Below, in pieces: positions 9,901 through 18,747 of a stretch of DNA of 64,000 nt (positions within the stretch are counted from its first letter, which is position 1; every line of letters starts with the position of its first letter). The translations under genes were made by a program, and so were the position numbers. The notes beneath the pieces are model-generated. The model saw only the letters and a list, made by a program, of their open reading frames with translations, was not told the DNA's origin and searched no databases. Location: positions 62,001 to 126,000 of the forward strand of contig NZ_JAUSMX010000012.1 in NCBI RefSeq assembly GCF_030646115.1, given 5' to 3'. This DNA is from Fluviicoccus sp. (GTDB lineage: Bacteria > Pseudomonadota > Gammaproteobacteria > Pseudomonadales > Moraxellaceae).

Positions 9901-11633
9901 TCTTCGGCGGTCAGCACCGGCTGCGCCACTTCCAGACGGATCGGCGGGTTGACGTCGGTGATGCCGAGCAGGTTCGGCTTGGGTCCGATGAAGGACACCA
10001 CCGACATCACCAGCTCTTCGCGGATCGGGTCGATCGGCGGGTTGGTGACCTGGGCGAACAGCTGCTTGAAGTAGTTGTACAGCGGCTTCAGCTTGGAGGA
10101 CAGCACCGGCAGGGCGGCATCGTTGCCCATGGAGCCGGTGGCTTCTTCGCCGGTGGCGGCCATCGGTTCGAGGATGAACTTGATGTCTTCCTGCGTATAG
10201 CCAAAGGCTTGCTGGCGGTCGAGCAGCGACACGGCGGACGGCACGGCGGGCTCTTCAGCCACCGGCAGTTCGTCGAGCTTGATGCGGATCTTCTCGATCC
10301 ACTCGCGGTACGGCTTGGCGCTGGCGAGGGAATCCTTCAGTTCCTGGTCGTCGATGATGCGGCCGGCTTCGGTGTCGATGAGGAACATCTTGCCCGGTTG
10401 CAGACGCCATTTCTGGACAATGCGCTTCTCTTCGATCGGCAGCACGCCGGATTCGGAAGCCATGACCACCAGGTCGTCATCGGTGACCAGATAGCGGGCC
10501 GGACGCAGGCCGTTACGGTCCAGCGTGGCGCCGATCTGGCGGCCGTCGGTGAAGGCCACGGCGGCGGGGCCGTCCCACGGCTCCATCATCGCGGCATGGT
10601 ATTCGTAGAAGGCGCGGCGCTTTTCGTCCATCAGCGTGTGCTTTTCCCACGCTTCCGGAATCATCAGCATCATGGCCTGGGCCAGCGAGTAGCCGCCCAT
10701 GACCAGCAGTTCCAGCGCGTTGTCGAACGCGGCGGAGTCGGACTGGCCGGGGTAGTGCAGCGGCCACACCTTCTTCAGGTCGTCGCCGAGAATGGGCGAG
10801 GAGATCGCCTGTTCACGGGCCTTGAACCAGTTGACGTTGCCCTGCACGGTGTTGATTTCGCCGTTGTGGGCGATCATGCGGAACGGGTGCGCCAGGTCCC
10901 AGGTCGGGAAGGTGTTGGTCGAGAAGCGCTGGTGAACCAGGGCCAGGGCCGACACGCAGTCCGGGTTTTGCAGGTCGAGGTAGTACTCGCCGACCTGGTC
11001 GGCCAGCAGCAGGCCCTTGTAGACAATGGTGCGCGCCGAGAACGACGTGACGTAGAATTCCTGGCCGTGCACCAGTTCCAAGGCCTTGATGGCGTTGGCG
11101 GCGCGGCGGCGGATGATGTACAGCTTACGCTCAAGGGCGTCGGTGACGAACACGTCCGGACCGCGGCCGACGAAGACCTGGCGGATCACCGGCTCTTTGG
11201 TCTTGACGGTCGGGGACATCGGCATGGTGGCGGAGACGGGCACATCACGCCAGCCGAGCAGCACCTGGCCTTCGGCGAGGATGGCGCGTTCGATTTCTTC
11301 CTGGCAGGCCATGCGCGATGCGCTTTCCTGCGGCAGGAAGCACATGCCGATACCGTATTCACCGGCTTCCGGCAGGGTGACGCCTTGCTTGGCCATTTCC
11401 CCGCGCAGGAATGCGTCGGGAATCTGGATCAGGATACCAGCGCCATCGCCCATCAGCGGGTCTGCACCCACAGCGCCCCGGTGATCCAGGTTTTTCAGGA
11501 TCAGCAGGCCTTGTTCAATGATGGAATGGCTTTTCTGGCCCTTGATGTGGGCGATGAAGCCGACGCCGCAAGCGTCGTGTTCGTTGGCCGGGTCGTACAA
11601 ACCCTGCTTTTCAGGTACTGCAGTTGCCTTCAC
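6993..11633 (-). CDS. gltB: Glutamate synthase (NADPH), large subunit
   Basis: The product (1546 residues from GTG 11633) converts glutamine and 2-oxoglutarate to two glutamates. It has an N-terminal class II amidotransferase domain whose nucleophile is Cys22 in HDACGVGF after a short propeptide, a central domain, an FMN-binding synthase barrel, the 3Fe-4S ligands in [13 protein letters not shown], and a C-terminal beta-helix. The frame stays open to ATG 11756, but that adds 41 residues with no family likeness. The GTG at 11633 has GAGG upstream and gives the normal propeptide length. Confidence 0.97.
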   Translation of the reverse strand: MKATAVPEKQGLYDPANEHDACGVGFIAHIKGQKSHSIIEQGLLILKNLDHRGAVGADPLMGDGAGILIQIPDAFLRGEMAKQGVTLPEAGEYGIGMCFLPQESASRMACQEEIERAILAEGQVLLGWRDVPVSATMPMSPTVKTKEPVIRQVFVGRGPDVFVTDALERKLYIIRRRAANAIKALELVHGQEFYVTSFSARTIVYKGLLLADQVGEYYLDLQNPDCVSALALVHQRFSTNTFPTWDLAHPFRMIAHNGEINTVQGNVNWFKAREQAISSPILGDDLKKVWPLHYPGQSDSAAFDNALELLVMGGYSLAQAMMLMIPEAWEKHTLMDEKRRAFYEYHAAMMEPWDGPAAVAFTDGRQIGATLDRNGLRPARYLVTDDDLVVMASESGVLPIEEKRIVQKWRLQPGKMFLIDTEAGRIIDDQELKDSLASAKPYREWIEKIRIKLDELPVAEEPAVPSAVSLLDRQQAFGYTQEDIKFILEPMAATGEEATGSMGNDAALPVLSSKLKPLYNYFKQLFAQVTNPPIDPIREELVMSVVSFIGPKPNLLGITDVNPPIRLEVAQPVLTAEDIEKIRHIEKYTGGKFRSHELDICYPVAWGKDGVEARLASLAAEAEDAVRSGANILIVSDRCMDAVNVAIPALLATSAVHQHLVKKGLRTSAGLVVETGSAREVHHFALLGGYGAEAVHPYLALETLQSLAGDDAAKREKAVYNFTKAVGKGLCKVMSKMGISTYMSYTGAQIFEAIGLQSAFVEKYFTGTPTNVEGIGVFDVAEEAIRMHKAAFGNDPVLANALDAGGDYAFRIRGEEHLWTPDAIAKLQHSTRTNQFSTFKEYSRIINDQSQRHLTLRGLFAFRTDGITPVPLDEVESAKDIVKRFATGAMSLGSISTEAHSTLAIAMNRIGGKSNTGEGGEDAKRFIPVVQDTQLSDVLGKGRIERDLTLKAGDSLRSAIKQVASGRFGVTIEYLVNADQIQIKMAQGAKPGEGGQLPGHKVSEYIGFLRHSVPGVGLISPPPHHDIYSIEDLAQLIHDLKNANPAASVSVKLVSEVGVGTVAAGVSKAKADHVVIAGHDGGTGASPLSSIKHAGAPWELGLAETQQTLVLNQLRSRIRVQVDGQLRTGRDVVIGALLGADEFGFATAPLVVEGCIMMRKCHLNTCPVGVATQDPELRKRFTGQPEHVVNFFFFIAEEVREIMASLGVRTFEELVGRADLLDTKAGITHWKAQGLDFSKIFFQPSVPASVPRKHTEIQDHGIAKALDHKFIELAQPALQHGKKVSIELPIRNVNRTAGTMLSGEVAKRYGIAGLPDDTIHLKLNGTAGQSFGAFLAKGVTLELVGEGNDYVGKGLSGGRIIIRPHADFRGNTAKNIILGNTVMYGATDGEGFFTGVAGERFAVRNSGGTAVVEGVGDHGCEYMTGGTVVVLGNTGRNFAAGMSGGIAYVYDADGSFAGRCNLAQVALEKVVADADAPAGAPLHLGLKDEAQLKDLISRHAEYTGSTTAKAILANWDESRDKFVKVYPHEYKRALTELAAQQQKEVA

Positions 11634-11918
11634 ACTCTGATCCTCATTAAAGCACAAACCCCGGAGCGCACTGGTGCGTACACGCCGGTGGTCAAAAAAA
11701 GCCAGCGTGATGCCAGAAAGGGACTTACCCAGAAAGGGAGTTACACGGGGAAACATTTCATTATACCGTGAAAACGCTGGTATTCAAGAGTAACCCGATG
11801 CATGCTGGCTGATGCCTGTCAATAATATCCATGTGCATTTTGCTTGTGCTGCCTGTTTTTACCCCGGCAACGCAGCGGATCAACGGCAGCCACGGCAGGG
11901 TGGAAGAAAGGAGCTTTC

Positions 11919-12683
11919 ATGTCGGATTTCCTGAAAAAGGCCTTGGGAACGGTGCTGACACCGGTGTTTCTGGTGGTCTGTCTGGGGTGGTTGTGCATTT
12001 TCCATGCCGCCCAGATTGTGGCGCGGCGGCTGGGCGGTCCCCGCCTGCACCGGCACGTCGTCAATGTCCTGAACGGTTTCCTGATGGGGTCGCTGGTGTT
12101 GCTGGGCAACCGTCCGCAGCGGATTGGCGGGGTTCCGGAGGTGACGGGTCGTCCGCTGATTGTCATCGCCAACCATCAAAGCACGCTGGACGTGGTGGGA
12201 CTGGGCTGGTACCTGCGCCGCCTGCTGCCCTCTTTTGTGGCCAAGCGTGAGCTGGGACGGGGCATTCCCAGTGTCTCCTATAACCTGCGCCATAGCGGCG
12301 CGGCGCTGATTGACCGCAGCGATGCCCGGCAGTCGTTGTCGGAAATCGGCAAGCTGGGTGTCCGGCTGAAGGAAAACGGCGGCACTGCGGTGATCTTTCC
12401 GGAAGGCACGCGCTCACGGCGCGGCGGCATCAAGCCGTTTGCCCCGGCGGGGGTGAAGATTTTGCTGAAGAAAGCTCCTGAGGCGCTGGTGCTGCCGGTG
12501 TGCATCCACGGCACCTGGCGGCTGAACCCCTTCGGCAAATTCCCGATGGGCGTGGGCGAGCGTTTTTGCTGGAGCGTGCTGCCGGTGATTGATCCGGCCG
12601 GGATGACGGCGGACGAGGTGGTGGCGAAGGCGGAAGCGATGATCAGGGCGGAGTATGAGCGGTTGGGGGGTGATCCCCCGTAG
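11919..12683 (+). CDS. plsC: 1-acyl-sn-glycerol-3-phosphate acyltransferase (PlsC family)
   Basis: The 254-residue membrane enzyme acylates lysophosphatidic acid to phosphatidic acid, the second step of phospholipid synthesis. A hydrophobic segment lies at about residues 10-30. NHQSTLD is the HX4D catalytic box and FPEGTRS the substrate-binding box, in the usual order. The start is ATG 11919 with AAGGAG upstream; 25 upstream in-frame codons have no ribosome site. The TAG stop is part of the GTAG head of the repeat at 12680. It diverges from gltB. Confidence 0.92.
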   Translation: MSDFLKKALGTVLTPVFLVVCLGWLCIFHAAQIVARRLGGPRLHRHVVNVLNGFLMGSLVLLGNRPQRIGGVPEVTGRPLIVIANHQSTLDVVGLGWYLRRLLPSFVAKRELGRGIPSVSYNLRHSGAALIDRSDARQSLSEIGKLGVRLKENGGTAVIFPEGTRSRRGGIKPFAPAGVKILLKKAPEALVLPVCIHGTWRLNPFGKFPMGVGERFCWSVLPVIDPAGMTADEVVAKAEAMIRAEYERLGGDPP

Positions 12684-12775
12684 GGGCGCATCGCATGCGC
12701 CCTCGTGAACGAACAGAATGCCTGCTTTGAAATGGACGGCGTGTTCTGCGGAGAAGGGCGCAAGCGTTGCGCCCC
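12680..12775. repeat. REPIN-like element, family C (GTAGGGGCGCA head)
   Basis: GTAGGGGCGCATCGCATGCG starts inside the plsC stop codon. About 55 bases later GGGCGCAAGCGTTGCGCCCC closes the inverted pair, with the terminal TAC degraded. Related copies are at 33763-33850 and 41203-41304. Downstream, 12799-12818 holds a further small hairpin, ATCCCCG/CGGGGAT. Confidence 0.7.
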
Positions 12776-12848
12776 AACGTTAAACCGAATAACGTCATCA
12801 TATCCCCGACTGCGCGGGGATGACCCGGAATCGCTATTCCAGCGGCTT

Positions 12849-13799
12849 TCAGCCAAACACCGGAAACCGCCGCTTCGCCGCCAGCCGGTCCATCCCCGCC
12901 TGAATCCGCCGTTCCACTTCCTCATACATTTGCTGCACATAAGCGGCGTCGTCCGCCATCGCCGGGTCCTTCGAAAGATGGATCGGCTCCAGGAATTCGG
13001 TGCGGATCTTGGCGGGCAGCGGAATGTGCTGCAGCGGCGTCACATGCACCGCCAGGCCCAGCGGCCAGCTCAGCGTAATCGGCGCCACTTCCGAGCGCAG
13101 CAGTTTCTTCAGGTTCAGCAATTTCGCCAGCCCGCGTCCTTCCGACAGCACAAACAGCGTGTCATGCCCGCCCACGGTCGCCACCGGCAAAATCGGCCGG
13201 CCACTGCGGATCGCCAGCTTGATGAAGCCGGTGCGTCCGCCCAGTTCCACGGTGTCGCGTTTGCCCCAGCTGCGGAACGAGTCCTTTTCACCACCCGGCC
13301 ACAGGATCACGTCATCGCCTTTCTCAAACGCCGCCTGGATGTTGTCGCGGGTGGGGCTGATAACGCCCATGCGCCGGAAATACCGGCCGAGGCCGGGGGT
13401 CTTCATCAATACGTCGTGGGCGGTGGCGTGCAGGGTGCGCTGCGTGCCGAAATGCCGGTACCAGGCAAAACCGATGGTCCAGGCATCCATGGTCAACGGG
13501 CCGCCGGAGTGGACGCCGATCAGCAGCGCAGGCTCTGCGGGCAGCTTGTCCCAGCCGTCCAGTTCCAGCCGGAAGTAACGGTCCAGCAGGAAGTCGACAA
13601 AGCCGCGCTGCGTGTTCATGAGCCGGGGGTCGGGGCCGTTCAGCCCCTCTGGCGCCCAGGAGGCCGGTGCGGGGGCGGTTTCATGCACTGGCAGCGGTTG
13701 AGGGGCTTTGATCGGGGGCGGTGGGGTTTTGACCACGGAAAGCCGGACCGGGCGGGGGAGGTCCAGTGTCGGGGTGAAACGTTGTTCGGCGGTATTCAT
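12849..13799 (-). CDS. Lysophospholipid/diacylglycerol-type acyltransferase
   Basis: This 316-residue protein is a second acyltransferase, distinct from PlsC. VHSGGPLTMDAW holds the catalytic His-Asp pair, but the second box reads WPGGEKD where PlsC has FPEGTR. A PGG motif there is typical of the DGAT2/monoacylglycerol acyltransferase-like branch. The first 50 residues are Pro-rich and probably disordered. No clear membrane anchor was seen. It converges on plsC, and two related palindromes lie upstream. A role in neutral-lipid or phospholipid remodelling fits the WS/DGAT and lipase nearby; the acceptor is unknown. Confidence 0.8.
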   Translation of the reverse strand: MNTAEQRFTPTLDLPRPVRLSVVKTPPPPIKAPQPLPVHETAPAPASWAPEGLNGPDPRLMNTQRGFVDFLLDRYFRLELDGWDKLPAEPALLIGVHSGGPLTMDAWTIGFAWYRHFGTQRTLHATAHDVLMKTPGLGRYFRRMGVISPTRDNIQAAFEKGDDVILWPGGEKDSFRSWGKRDTVELGGRTGFIKLAIRSGRPILPVATVGGHDTLFVLSEGRGLAKLLNLKKLLRSEVAPITLSWPLGLAVHVTPLQHIPLPAKIRTEFLEPIHLSKDPAMADDAAYVQQMYEEVERRIQAGMDRLAAKRRFPVFG

Positions 13800-13861
13800 G
13801 GCTCGTTTCTCCTGGAGAATATGGCATCAGGAGGTTGGGGTTTCATGATGGCCGCCTGATT

Positions 13862-13877
13862 GTGTACAAGTGTACAC
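13862..13877. promoter_or_regulatory. Palindromic operator candidate, GTGTACA-AG-TGTACAC
   Basis: A perfect 7-bp inverted repeat with a 2-base spacer lies 63 bases upstream of the acyltransferase start. A second, one-mismatch version is at 14061-14076. This form suits a TetR-type dimer. The regulator is not adjacent. Confidence 0.5.
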
Positions 13878-14060
13878 TAATTAGGGTTTTAAATTCGGCA
13901 TATTAAAATTTATCCATAAATTCCCGATGAAATGACGCCTGTCAGGATATTGCCTGTTCTTCAGGGCGTATAGCCTGAAGCCATTGCTATACCGAGCGCT
14001 TGCTAAGCTTCGGGGATTTGGTTTGATATTTTTTCTGGAATGAATGTGGTACGAAAGTAC

Positions 14061-14076
14061 GTGTACGAGCGTGCAC
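14061..14076. promoter_or_regulatory. Second palindromic operator candidate, GTGTACG-AG-CGTGCAC
   Basis: It matches the site at 13862-13877 with the same spacer and one mismatched pair. Both lie in the 507-base gap 13800-14306, which also holds the inverted repeat at 14173-14258. The short frame at 13881-14090 in this gap has no coding character. Confidence 0.4.
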
Positions 14077-14172
14077 TGTATTAATAACAATGGAGGGGTT
14101 TTGCTGCGGGAAAATCATTTTGCAGAAAGGGTGCGGGGTCTAATGCAGCGGCCGGGTTGTTCAAGGCTTGCC

Positions 14173-14258
14173 GTCATTCCCGCGCAGGCGGGAATCCACC
14201 CATGACAAACACCTTGGTGTTCAACGGACTGTGGATTCCCGGTCAAGCCGGGAATGAC
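14173..14258. repeat. Inverted-pair repeat with GTCATTCCCG ends
   Basis: GTCATTCCCGCGCAGGCGGG begins an arm that is answered by an inverted arm ending CGGGAATGAC at 14258; each arm contains its own hairpin. This type (GTCATTCCCGCG..) is common between genes in Proteobacteria. It is a family separate from the GTAG-headed elements. Confidence 0.7.
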
Positions 14259-14306
14259 GTTTTCAGGGGGATAGCCCTGATGCGGACGCCGGGCTTTCCG
14301 TGATGT

Positions 14307-15368
14307 TCAGGTCAGGTCGACGTCAATCATCATGGCGAATTCGTCGGAGTAGGCGTCCTTGATGTCGAGCATGGCCGGCAGGGCGAGCCGGAATGCCGGG
14401 AGCAGGCCCGGATCGAAATGAGCGCCCGACTCCTGCTCAATGTAGCGGATGGATTCTTCCACGGACCAGGCGTGCTTGTGCAGCCGGGAAGAACTCAGGG
14501 CGTCGAAGACGTCGGCGATGGCGGCGATGCGCGCTATCAGCGGAATCTGTTCCCCTTTCAGGCCCTGGGGGTAGCCGCTGCCGTCCCAGCGTTCGTGGTG
14601 GCTGAGGGCAATGGTGCGGGCGGCCTGCATCAGTTCGTCGGGGTGGTTGCCGATGATGTCCGCGCCGAAGGTGGTGTGCTGGGTCATGATGTCCCATTCC
14701 TCCGGCGCCAGCTTGTCGGACTTCAGCATGATGTTGTCGGGAATGCCGATCTTGCCGACATCGTGGGCCGGGGCGGCGTTGAACAGGATGTCGACGGCAT
14801 GGCGGTCCAGACCCGCTGCCTCGGCAATCAGCCGGCTGTAGTGGCTCATGCGGATGATGTGGTTGCCGGTTTCGGTGTCCTTGTATTCGGCAGCGCGGCC
14901 CAGGCGGCGGATCATCACCAGGCGCAGTTTCTCTAGTTCAAGGGTGCGCTGTTCAACCAGCCGGCTCAGGGTGCGGCTGTGCTCGTACACGGCCAGGTGG
15001 GTGCGGACCCGCGCCAGCACCAGCGGCGCGCTGACCGGCCGGGTGATGTAGTCCACGGCGCCCAGGTCCAGCCCGGCCTGCTCCTCGCCGGGTGCGCCGG
15101 GGTCGGTGACAAAAATGACCGGAATATCGCGGCTGGCCGGGTTCTGCTTCAGTTGCCCGCAAGTGTGATGGTGGTTGCAGGCGGAGTCGAGCAATCCCAG
15201 CAGGATCAGGTCCGGTGGATTGCTGGAGCCGGCGATACGGAGCACTTCCTGCCCGTTGGCGACGGCCAGAATGCGGTAGTGCGGCGCCAGTATGCCGCGC
15301 AGCGCCTCGATATTCTTGATGAAATGGTCCGCGATGAGAATGGTTTGCTGCGCGGCGGGTTCGTTCAT
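14307..15368 (-). CDS. HD-GYP phosphodiesterase with a degenerate receiver domain
   Basis: The 353-residue protein joins a receiver-like domain (about 8-125), a coiled linker and an HD-GYP domain (about 150-340). The HD-GYP half keeps HDVGKIGIPD (His202, Asp203) and HHERWDGSGYP, so cyclic-di-GMP hydrolysis is expected. The receiver lacks the residues for phosphorylation: where PDLILLD is usual it reads PDLILLGLL (Gly58), the acidic pair is DH (14-15), and the conserved Lys is Arg110, although Thr88 remains. It probably senses something other than phosphate or acts through dimerisation. It lies 20 bases downstream of the MASE3 HD-GYP gene in one operon. Confidence 0.88.
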   Translation of the reverse strand: MNEPAAQQTILIADHFIKNIEALRGILAPHYRILAVANGQEVLRIAGSSNPPDLILLGLLDSACNHHHTCGQLKQNPASRDIPVIFVTDPGAPGEEQAGLDLGAVDYITRPVSAPLVLARVRTHLAVYEHSRTLSRLVEQRTLELEKLRLVMIRRLGRAAEYKDTETGNHIIRMSHYSRLIAEAAGLDRHAVDILFNAAPAHDVGKIGIPDNIMLKSDKLAPEEWDIMTQHTTFGADIIGNHPDELMQAARTIALSHHERWDGSGYPQGLKGEQIPLIARIAAIADVFDALSSSRLHKHAWSVEESIRYIEQESGAHFDPGLLPAFRLALPAMLDIKDAYSDEFAMMIDVDLT

Positions 15369-15388
15369 GCAATGGCTCCGTGATGGGT

Positions 15389-18300
15389 TCAGTCCGGCAG
15401 GGTGTAATGGTCATGCTGCACCAGATCGAGCATGGCGTCCACCGTTGGTGCGTCGTAGATGGTGTCGCGCCCCCGGATCAGTTCGGCCAGGGCGGCGTCC
15501 AGGCCCAGCGCCGGGCGGTAGGGTCGGTGCGAGGCCATGGATTCCACCACATCCGCCACGGCCAGAATTCGGGCTTCAGGCAGGATTTCGTCACCTTTCA
15601 GCCCGCGTGGATAGCCGCTGCCGTCCATGCGCTCATGATGCTGGTAAATGATTTCGGCCACCGGCGTGGGGAAGGGGATGTCGCGCAGGATGTCATAGCC
15701 CGCCTTGGCATGCCCGCGGATCAGCGCCATTTCCATCGCCGACAGCCTGCTGGGTTTGGTCAGCAGTTCGGATGGCACGGCGATCTTGCCGATGTCGTGC
15801 ACCAGCCCGATCATTTCCAGGTCCGCGCACCGTTCCGGACTCCAGCCGAGCTTGCGGCCCAGCGCACCGGCGATGAGCCCGACGCGACGTTCATGGCCGG
15901 CGGTGTAGGGGTCGCGCAGCTCCACCATGTTGGAGACCGCCAGCATCGTCCCTTTCATGGAGGCTTCCAGCCGTGTCACATACTGGGCGTTCTGCGCTTC
16001 AATACGCTGACGTTCCGTGATGTCCTCCACCATGACGATGGTGCCCGGCAGGCCGTCCCAGTCGATGGGGGAGGCATGCAGGCCCAGCTGGATGACTGCG
16101 CCGTCCTTGCGCCGGAAGGACGTGGTATAGGCGGTCCCGCCGGTGCGTGCGGCCTGTTGCCTCCAGATTTCGCGCAGCCGCTGCTGATCGTCCGGCTCCG
16201 GGATGAATTCCAGGATCGGGTGGCCCGTCAGTTCCTCGGGGGACCAACCGGTCATGGCGCAGAACCGGGGGTTGGCGTAGACGAATTTGTCGTCGCGGCG
16301 GACGGTGATGCCGGAAACCGTGTTTTCGATCATGCCGCGAAAGCGTTGCTCGCTCTCGCGCAAGGCGCTCTCACCACGGCGGATGTCGGTCAGGTCCACC
16401 CAGGCCAGGATGACGTCGCTGCCGACACGGGTGATGTTGGTCCACGCGCTGTGCAGGCTGCCATCCTTGGCGCGGATGGTCATTTCATCGGAGAGCAGGG
16501 GCGCCCCATTCAGGGTGGATGTCTGAAGCTGCTGCTGCCAGCGGTCCCAGATATCCTCGGCATGGTCACGGTTGACCACGATCTTGGCCAGGCAGTCCTC
16601 AATGGTCCAGAGATCGTTCAGTTCGTAGCCCAGCCAGTGCGTGAAAGCGGGGTTGACCGCAAGGTTGTCGCCGGTGTTGCCGGACAGGATGTTCATCGGC
16701 ATCGGCGATGAGGCAAAGACTTCATTGAAGCGGAATTCCGATTCACTGGCCTGCTGTTCGGCGGCCCGCCTGCGTTCTTCCACCAGCATGGCGTTGAGCG
16801 AGAACGTCATGTCGGCGGTCATCTCGTCAAGCAGGCGCCGTTCGGAAGGGTCAAATCCGGCGGGGTTGTCGGTATAGAGTCCGATAATGGCAAATAGGCG
16901 GCCGTGGCACACCAGCGGCAGGATGGCCTGCGAGCGGATGCCTGCGGCGTAAAGGTAGGCTGTCCAGTCATCGGCGGTGGGGTCGACGCCGGGGTCGGGC
17001 AGGGCTGAACACATCAGTCCGCCTTTCATGAAGCCGGCCATCTGCCGCCCGAGTTGGCTGAAGTGGTCGGCCAGATGCAGGGCGAGGATAGCGAGGCCGT
17101 CGGCGTTGATGGCATGCGAGCGCACCACCTGCATCGGCATTTCGCCGGTTTCGGTGCGGGCGATGAACAGTTTGGGGTAGGCCTGATGCGCGATCATGGC
17201 TTCGTAGAGGGCCGTCAGCAACTCATCAACCGTATGGCTGTGGACAATGGCGCGGTTGGTGGCGCTCAGCATTTCGTACAGGTAGGCCAGACGCTGGCGC
17301 TCGGTGACATCGCGGATGACCTGGACATAAATGATCTGGTCATTGCCGTCGTCCACGGGGGCCAGGCTGCATTCCAGCACGGTCTTGTCGCGAAGGATCA
17401 GGATGCCGTCCATGAAGTCCCGGTCGCCCCGGGCCATGCGCGCGCAGATCGGGCATTCAAGGTGGCCGACAGCCGGGTTGTGGAACAGCGGATGGGCATG
17501 GCTGCCGACAAGGCGCTCCGCCGGCAACCCCCTGCTGCGGGCGGCGGCCCGGTTGACTTGCAGGATGATGCCGCGACTGTCGGTGGTCAGCGTTGGATCA
17601 GGAACAGTGTCGTAGCTACTGGCAGTGCGGGCGAGCAGGGTGAACGGTTCGCGCAGGGCGCCCTGCACCAGCGCCAGGTAGATCAGCCAGTCGGCGAGAA
17701 ATTTCAGCAAGTGGCCGATCAGGCTTCCCGGTGAACCCGCCTCCCGAAAGAGGCTGAAGGACAATCCGGACAACAGCATGGCCAGGATGGACAGGCCCAG
17801 CTTGAGGCACAGCCCCTGCGGCATCAGCTTGCGCTCCTTGCAGAGCAGCCCCAGGGCGGTGAGCAGCATGAGGATGGTCAGGATTTCGAGTCCGGACTTG
17901 GAGGAAGCGCATTGCCCTTCACTGAGGCAGATTGGAACAACCGTTGAGGTGACCAGCCAGAAGCCGCTGACGGAGGCCAGTGCAAACAGGCTGTGGGTCA
18001 GGCTGATGGTTACCCGCCGGTACAGAAAGACCGGGGCGCTGATCAACGCCAGCGCCTGGATGAACCGGGCCAGTTCCCATAATTGTAGTGACGGGCCGGG
18101 GCCAATGACCGGGATCAGGCCCAGCGGCGGGTAAGACAGGGTGTGGGCCAGGTCGAGCATGGCGCTCCAGCCGGTACCCACGGCGATCCAGACGATGAAG
18201 TGGTTGCGGGTGAAGACCAGCGAGGTGGAAGCCACCATCAAGGCGGTCAGCGCGATGATTACAGACAGCAGTTCGGCCAGCGTATGGAACAGCGGCTGGC

Positions 18301-18412
18301 TGATGGTCCGGGCCCAGAGGCACAGGCCAATCAGCAATATGGGAACCAGGGAGGCCCGCAGCAGCGGCGTCCAAAGACGCGGCGGCAGCTTCCCGTCTGA
18401 CGTTAATCCCAT
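15389..18412 (-). CDS. MASE3-PAS-GAF-PAS-PAS-HD-GYP membrane sensor, c-di-GMP phosphodiesterase
   Basis: A 1007-residue protein. Residues 15-260 hold about seven membrane helices with the MASE3-like pattern (HTLAELLSVIIA, LDLAHTLSYPP, LWELARFIQAL). Then come PAS (about 270-390, with ECPICARM), GAF (about 410-560), two PAS domains to about 830, and HD-GYP with LVHDIGKIAVPSELL and HHERMDGSGYPRGL. It should hydrolyse cyclic di-GMP in response to a membrane or small-molecule signal. The start is ATG 18412 with AAAGGA upstream; the frame runs 58 codons further without family likeness. From the first PAS onward it is clearly homologous to the protein at 51126-53417. Confidence 0.9.
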   Translation of the reverse strand: MGLTSDGKLPPRLWTPLLRASLVPILLIGLCLWARTISQPLFHTLAELLSVIIALTALMVASTSLVFTRNHFIVWIAVGTGWSAMLDLAHTLSYPPLGLIPVIGPGPSLQLWELARFIQALALISAPVFLYRRVTISLTHSLFALASVSGFWLVTSTVVPICLSEGQCASSKSGLEILTILMLLTALGLLCKERKLMPQGLCLKLGLSILAMLLSGLSFSLFREAGSPGSLIGHLLKFLADWLIYLALVQGALREPFTLLARTASSYDTVPDPTLTTDSRGIILQVNRAAARSRGLPAERLVGSHAHPLFHNPAVGHLECPICARMARGDRDFMDGILILRDKTVLECSLAPVDDGNDQIIYVQVIRDVTERQRLAYLYEMLSATNRAIVHSHTVDELLTALYEAMIAHQAYPKLFIARTETGEMPMQVVRSHAINADGLAILALHLADHFSQLGRQMAGFMKGGLMCSALPDPGVDPTADDWTAYLYAAGIRSQAILPLVCHGRLFAIIGLYTDNPAGFDPSERRLLDEMTADMTFSLNAMLVEERRRAAEQQASESEFRFNEVFASSPMPMNILSGNTGDNLAVNPAFTHWLGYELNDLWTIEDCLAKIVVNRDHAEDIWDRWQQQLQTSTLNGAPLLSDEMTIRAKDGSLHSAWTNITRVGSDVILAWVDLTDIRRGESALRESEQRFRGMIENTVSGITVRRDDKFVYANPRFCAMTGWSPEELTGHPILEFIPEPDDQQRLREIWRQQAARTGGTAYTTSFRRKDGAVIQLGLHASPIDWDGLPGTIVMVEDITERQRIEAQNAQYVTRLEASMKGTMLAVSNMVELRDPYTAGHERRVGLIAGALGRKLGWSPERCADLEMIGLVHDIGKIAVPSELLTKPSRLSAMEMALIRGHAKAGYDILRDIPFPTPVAEIIYQHHERMDGSGYPRGLKGDEILPEARILAVADVVESMASHRPYRPALGLDAALAELIRGRDTIYDAPTVDAMLDLVQHDHYTLPD

Positions 18413-18613
18413 ATTAAAAGTCCTTTTGTCAATACAACAAAATATAATACTCGTGAAGATAAGCGGTTTCCACGATAAATAAGGAGAACCCTTACGCACT
18501 TCCGCGTATTTTCTGGACGCTGATGTTGCGGAGGCGCACTTGGCGGGAGCACTCCCCGATGCCGTTGCATCGCCCCCCTGTTGCACAAGATGGAAGGGTT
18601 TTCACCGAATAAC

Positions 18614-18627
18614 TTGATAATAATCAA
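18614..18627. promoter_or_regulatory. FNR/ANR box upstream of the glycyl radical enzyme operon
   Basis: TTGATAATAATCAA is a perfect match to the FNR-family consensus TTGATnnnnATCAA. It lies about 120 bases before the glycyl radical enzyme start, in the divergent gap 18413-18747. Anaerobic activation is expected because the enzyme's radical is destroyed by oxygen. Effects on the divergent HD-GYP operon cannot be excluded. Nothing else in the gap was recognised. Confidence 0.8.
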
Positions 18628-18747
18628 TGATTACTCACCGTCCACCGCAATGGCGATTTATGTCAAAAATACGGCGAGCTATGTCAATATTTAATTCAAG
18701 CCCGGATAAATACTAAGGTCATTCCCGACTGTCCAGAGGACATGGCC

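Noticed and set aside
9519-11771. 750-residue open frame opposite gltB
   Set aside because: It runs fully antisense to gltB domains with clear motifs and has no family likeness.
13905-13920. DnaA-box-like TTATCCATA near a possible origin
   Set aside because: A single imperfect box with no AT-rich unwinding region or dnaA/dnaN genes.
13881-14090. 69-residue minus-strand frame in the acyltransferase upstream gap
   Set aside because: AT-rich promoter-like DNA with a palindrome at each side; no recognisable protein features.
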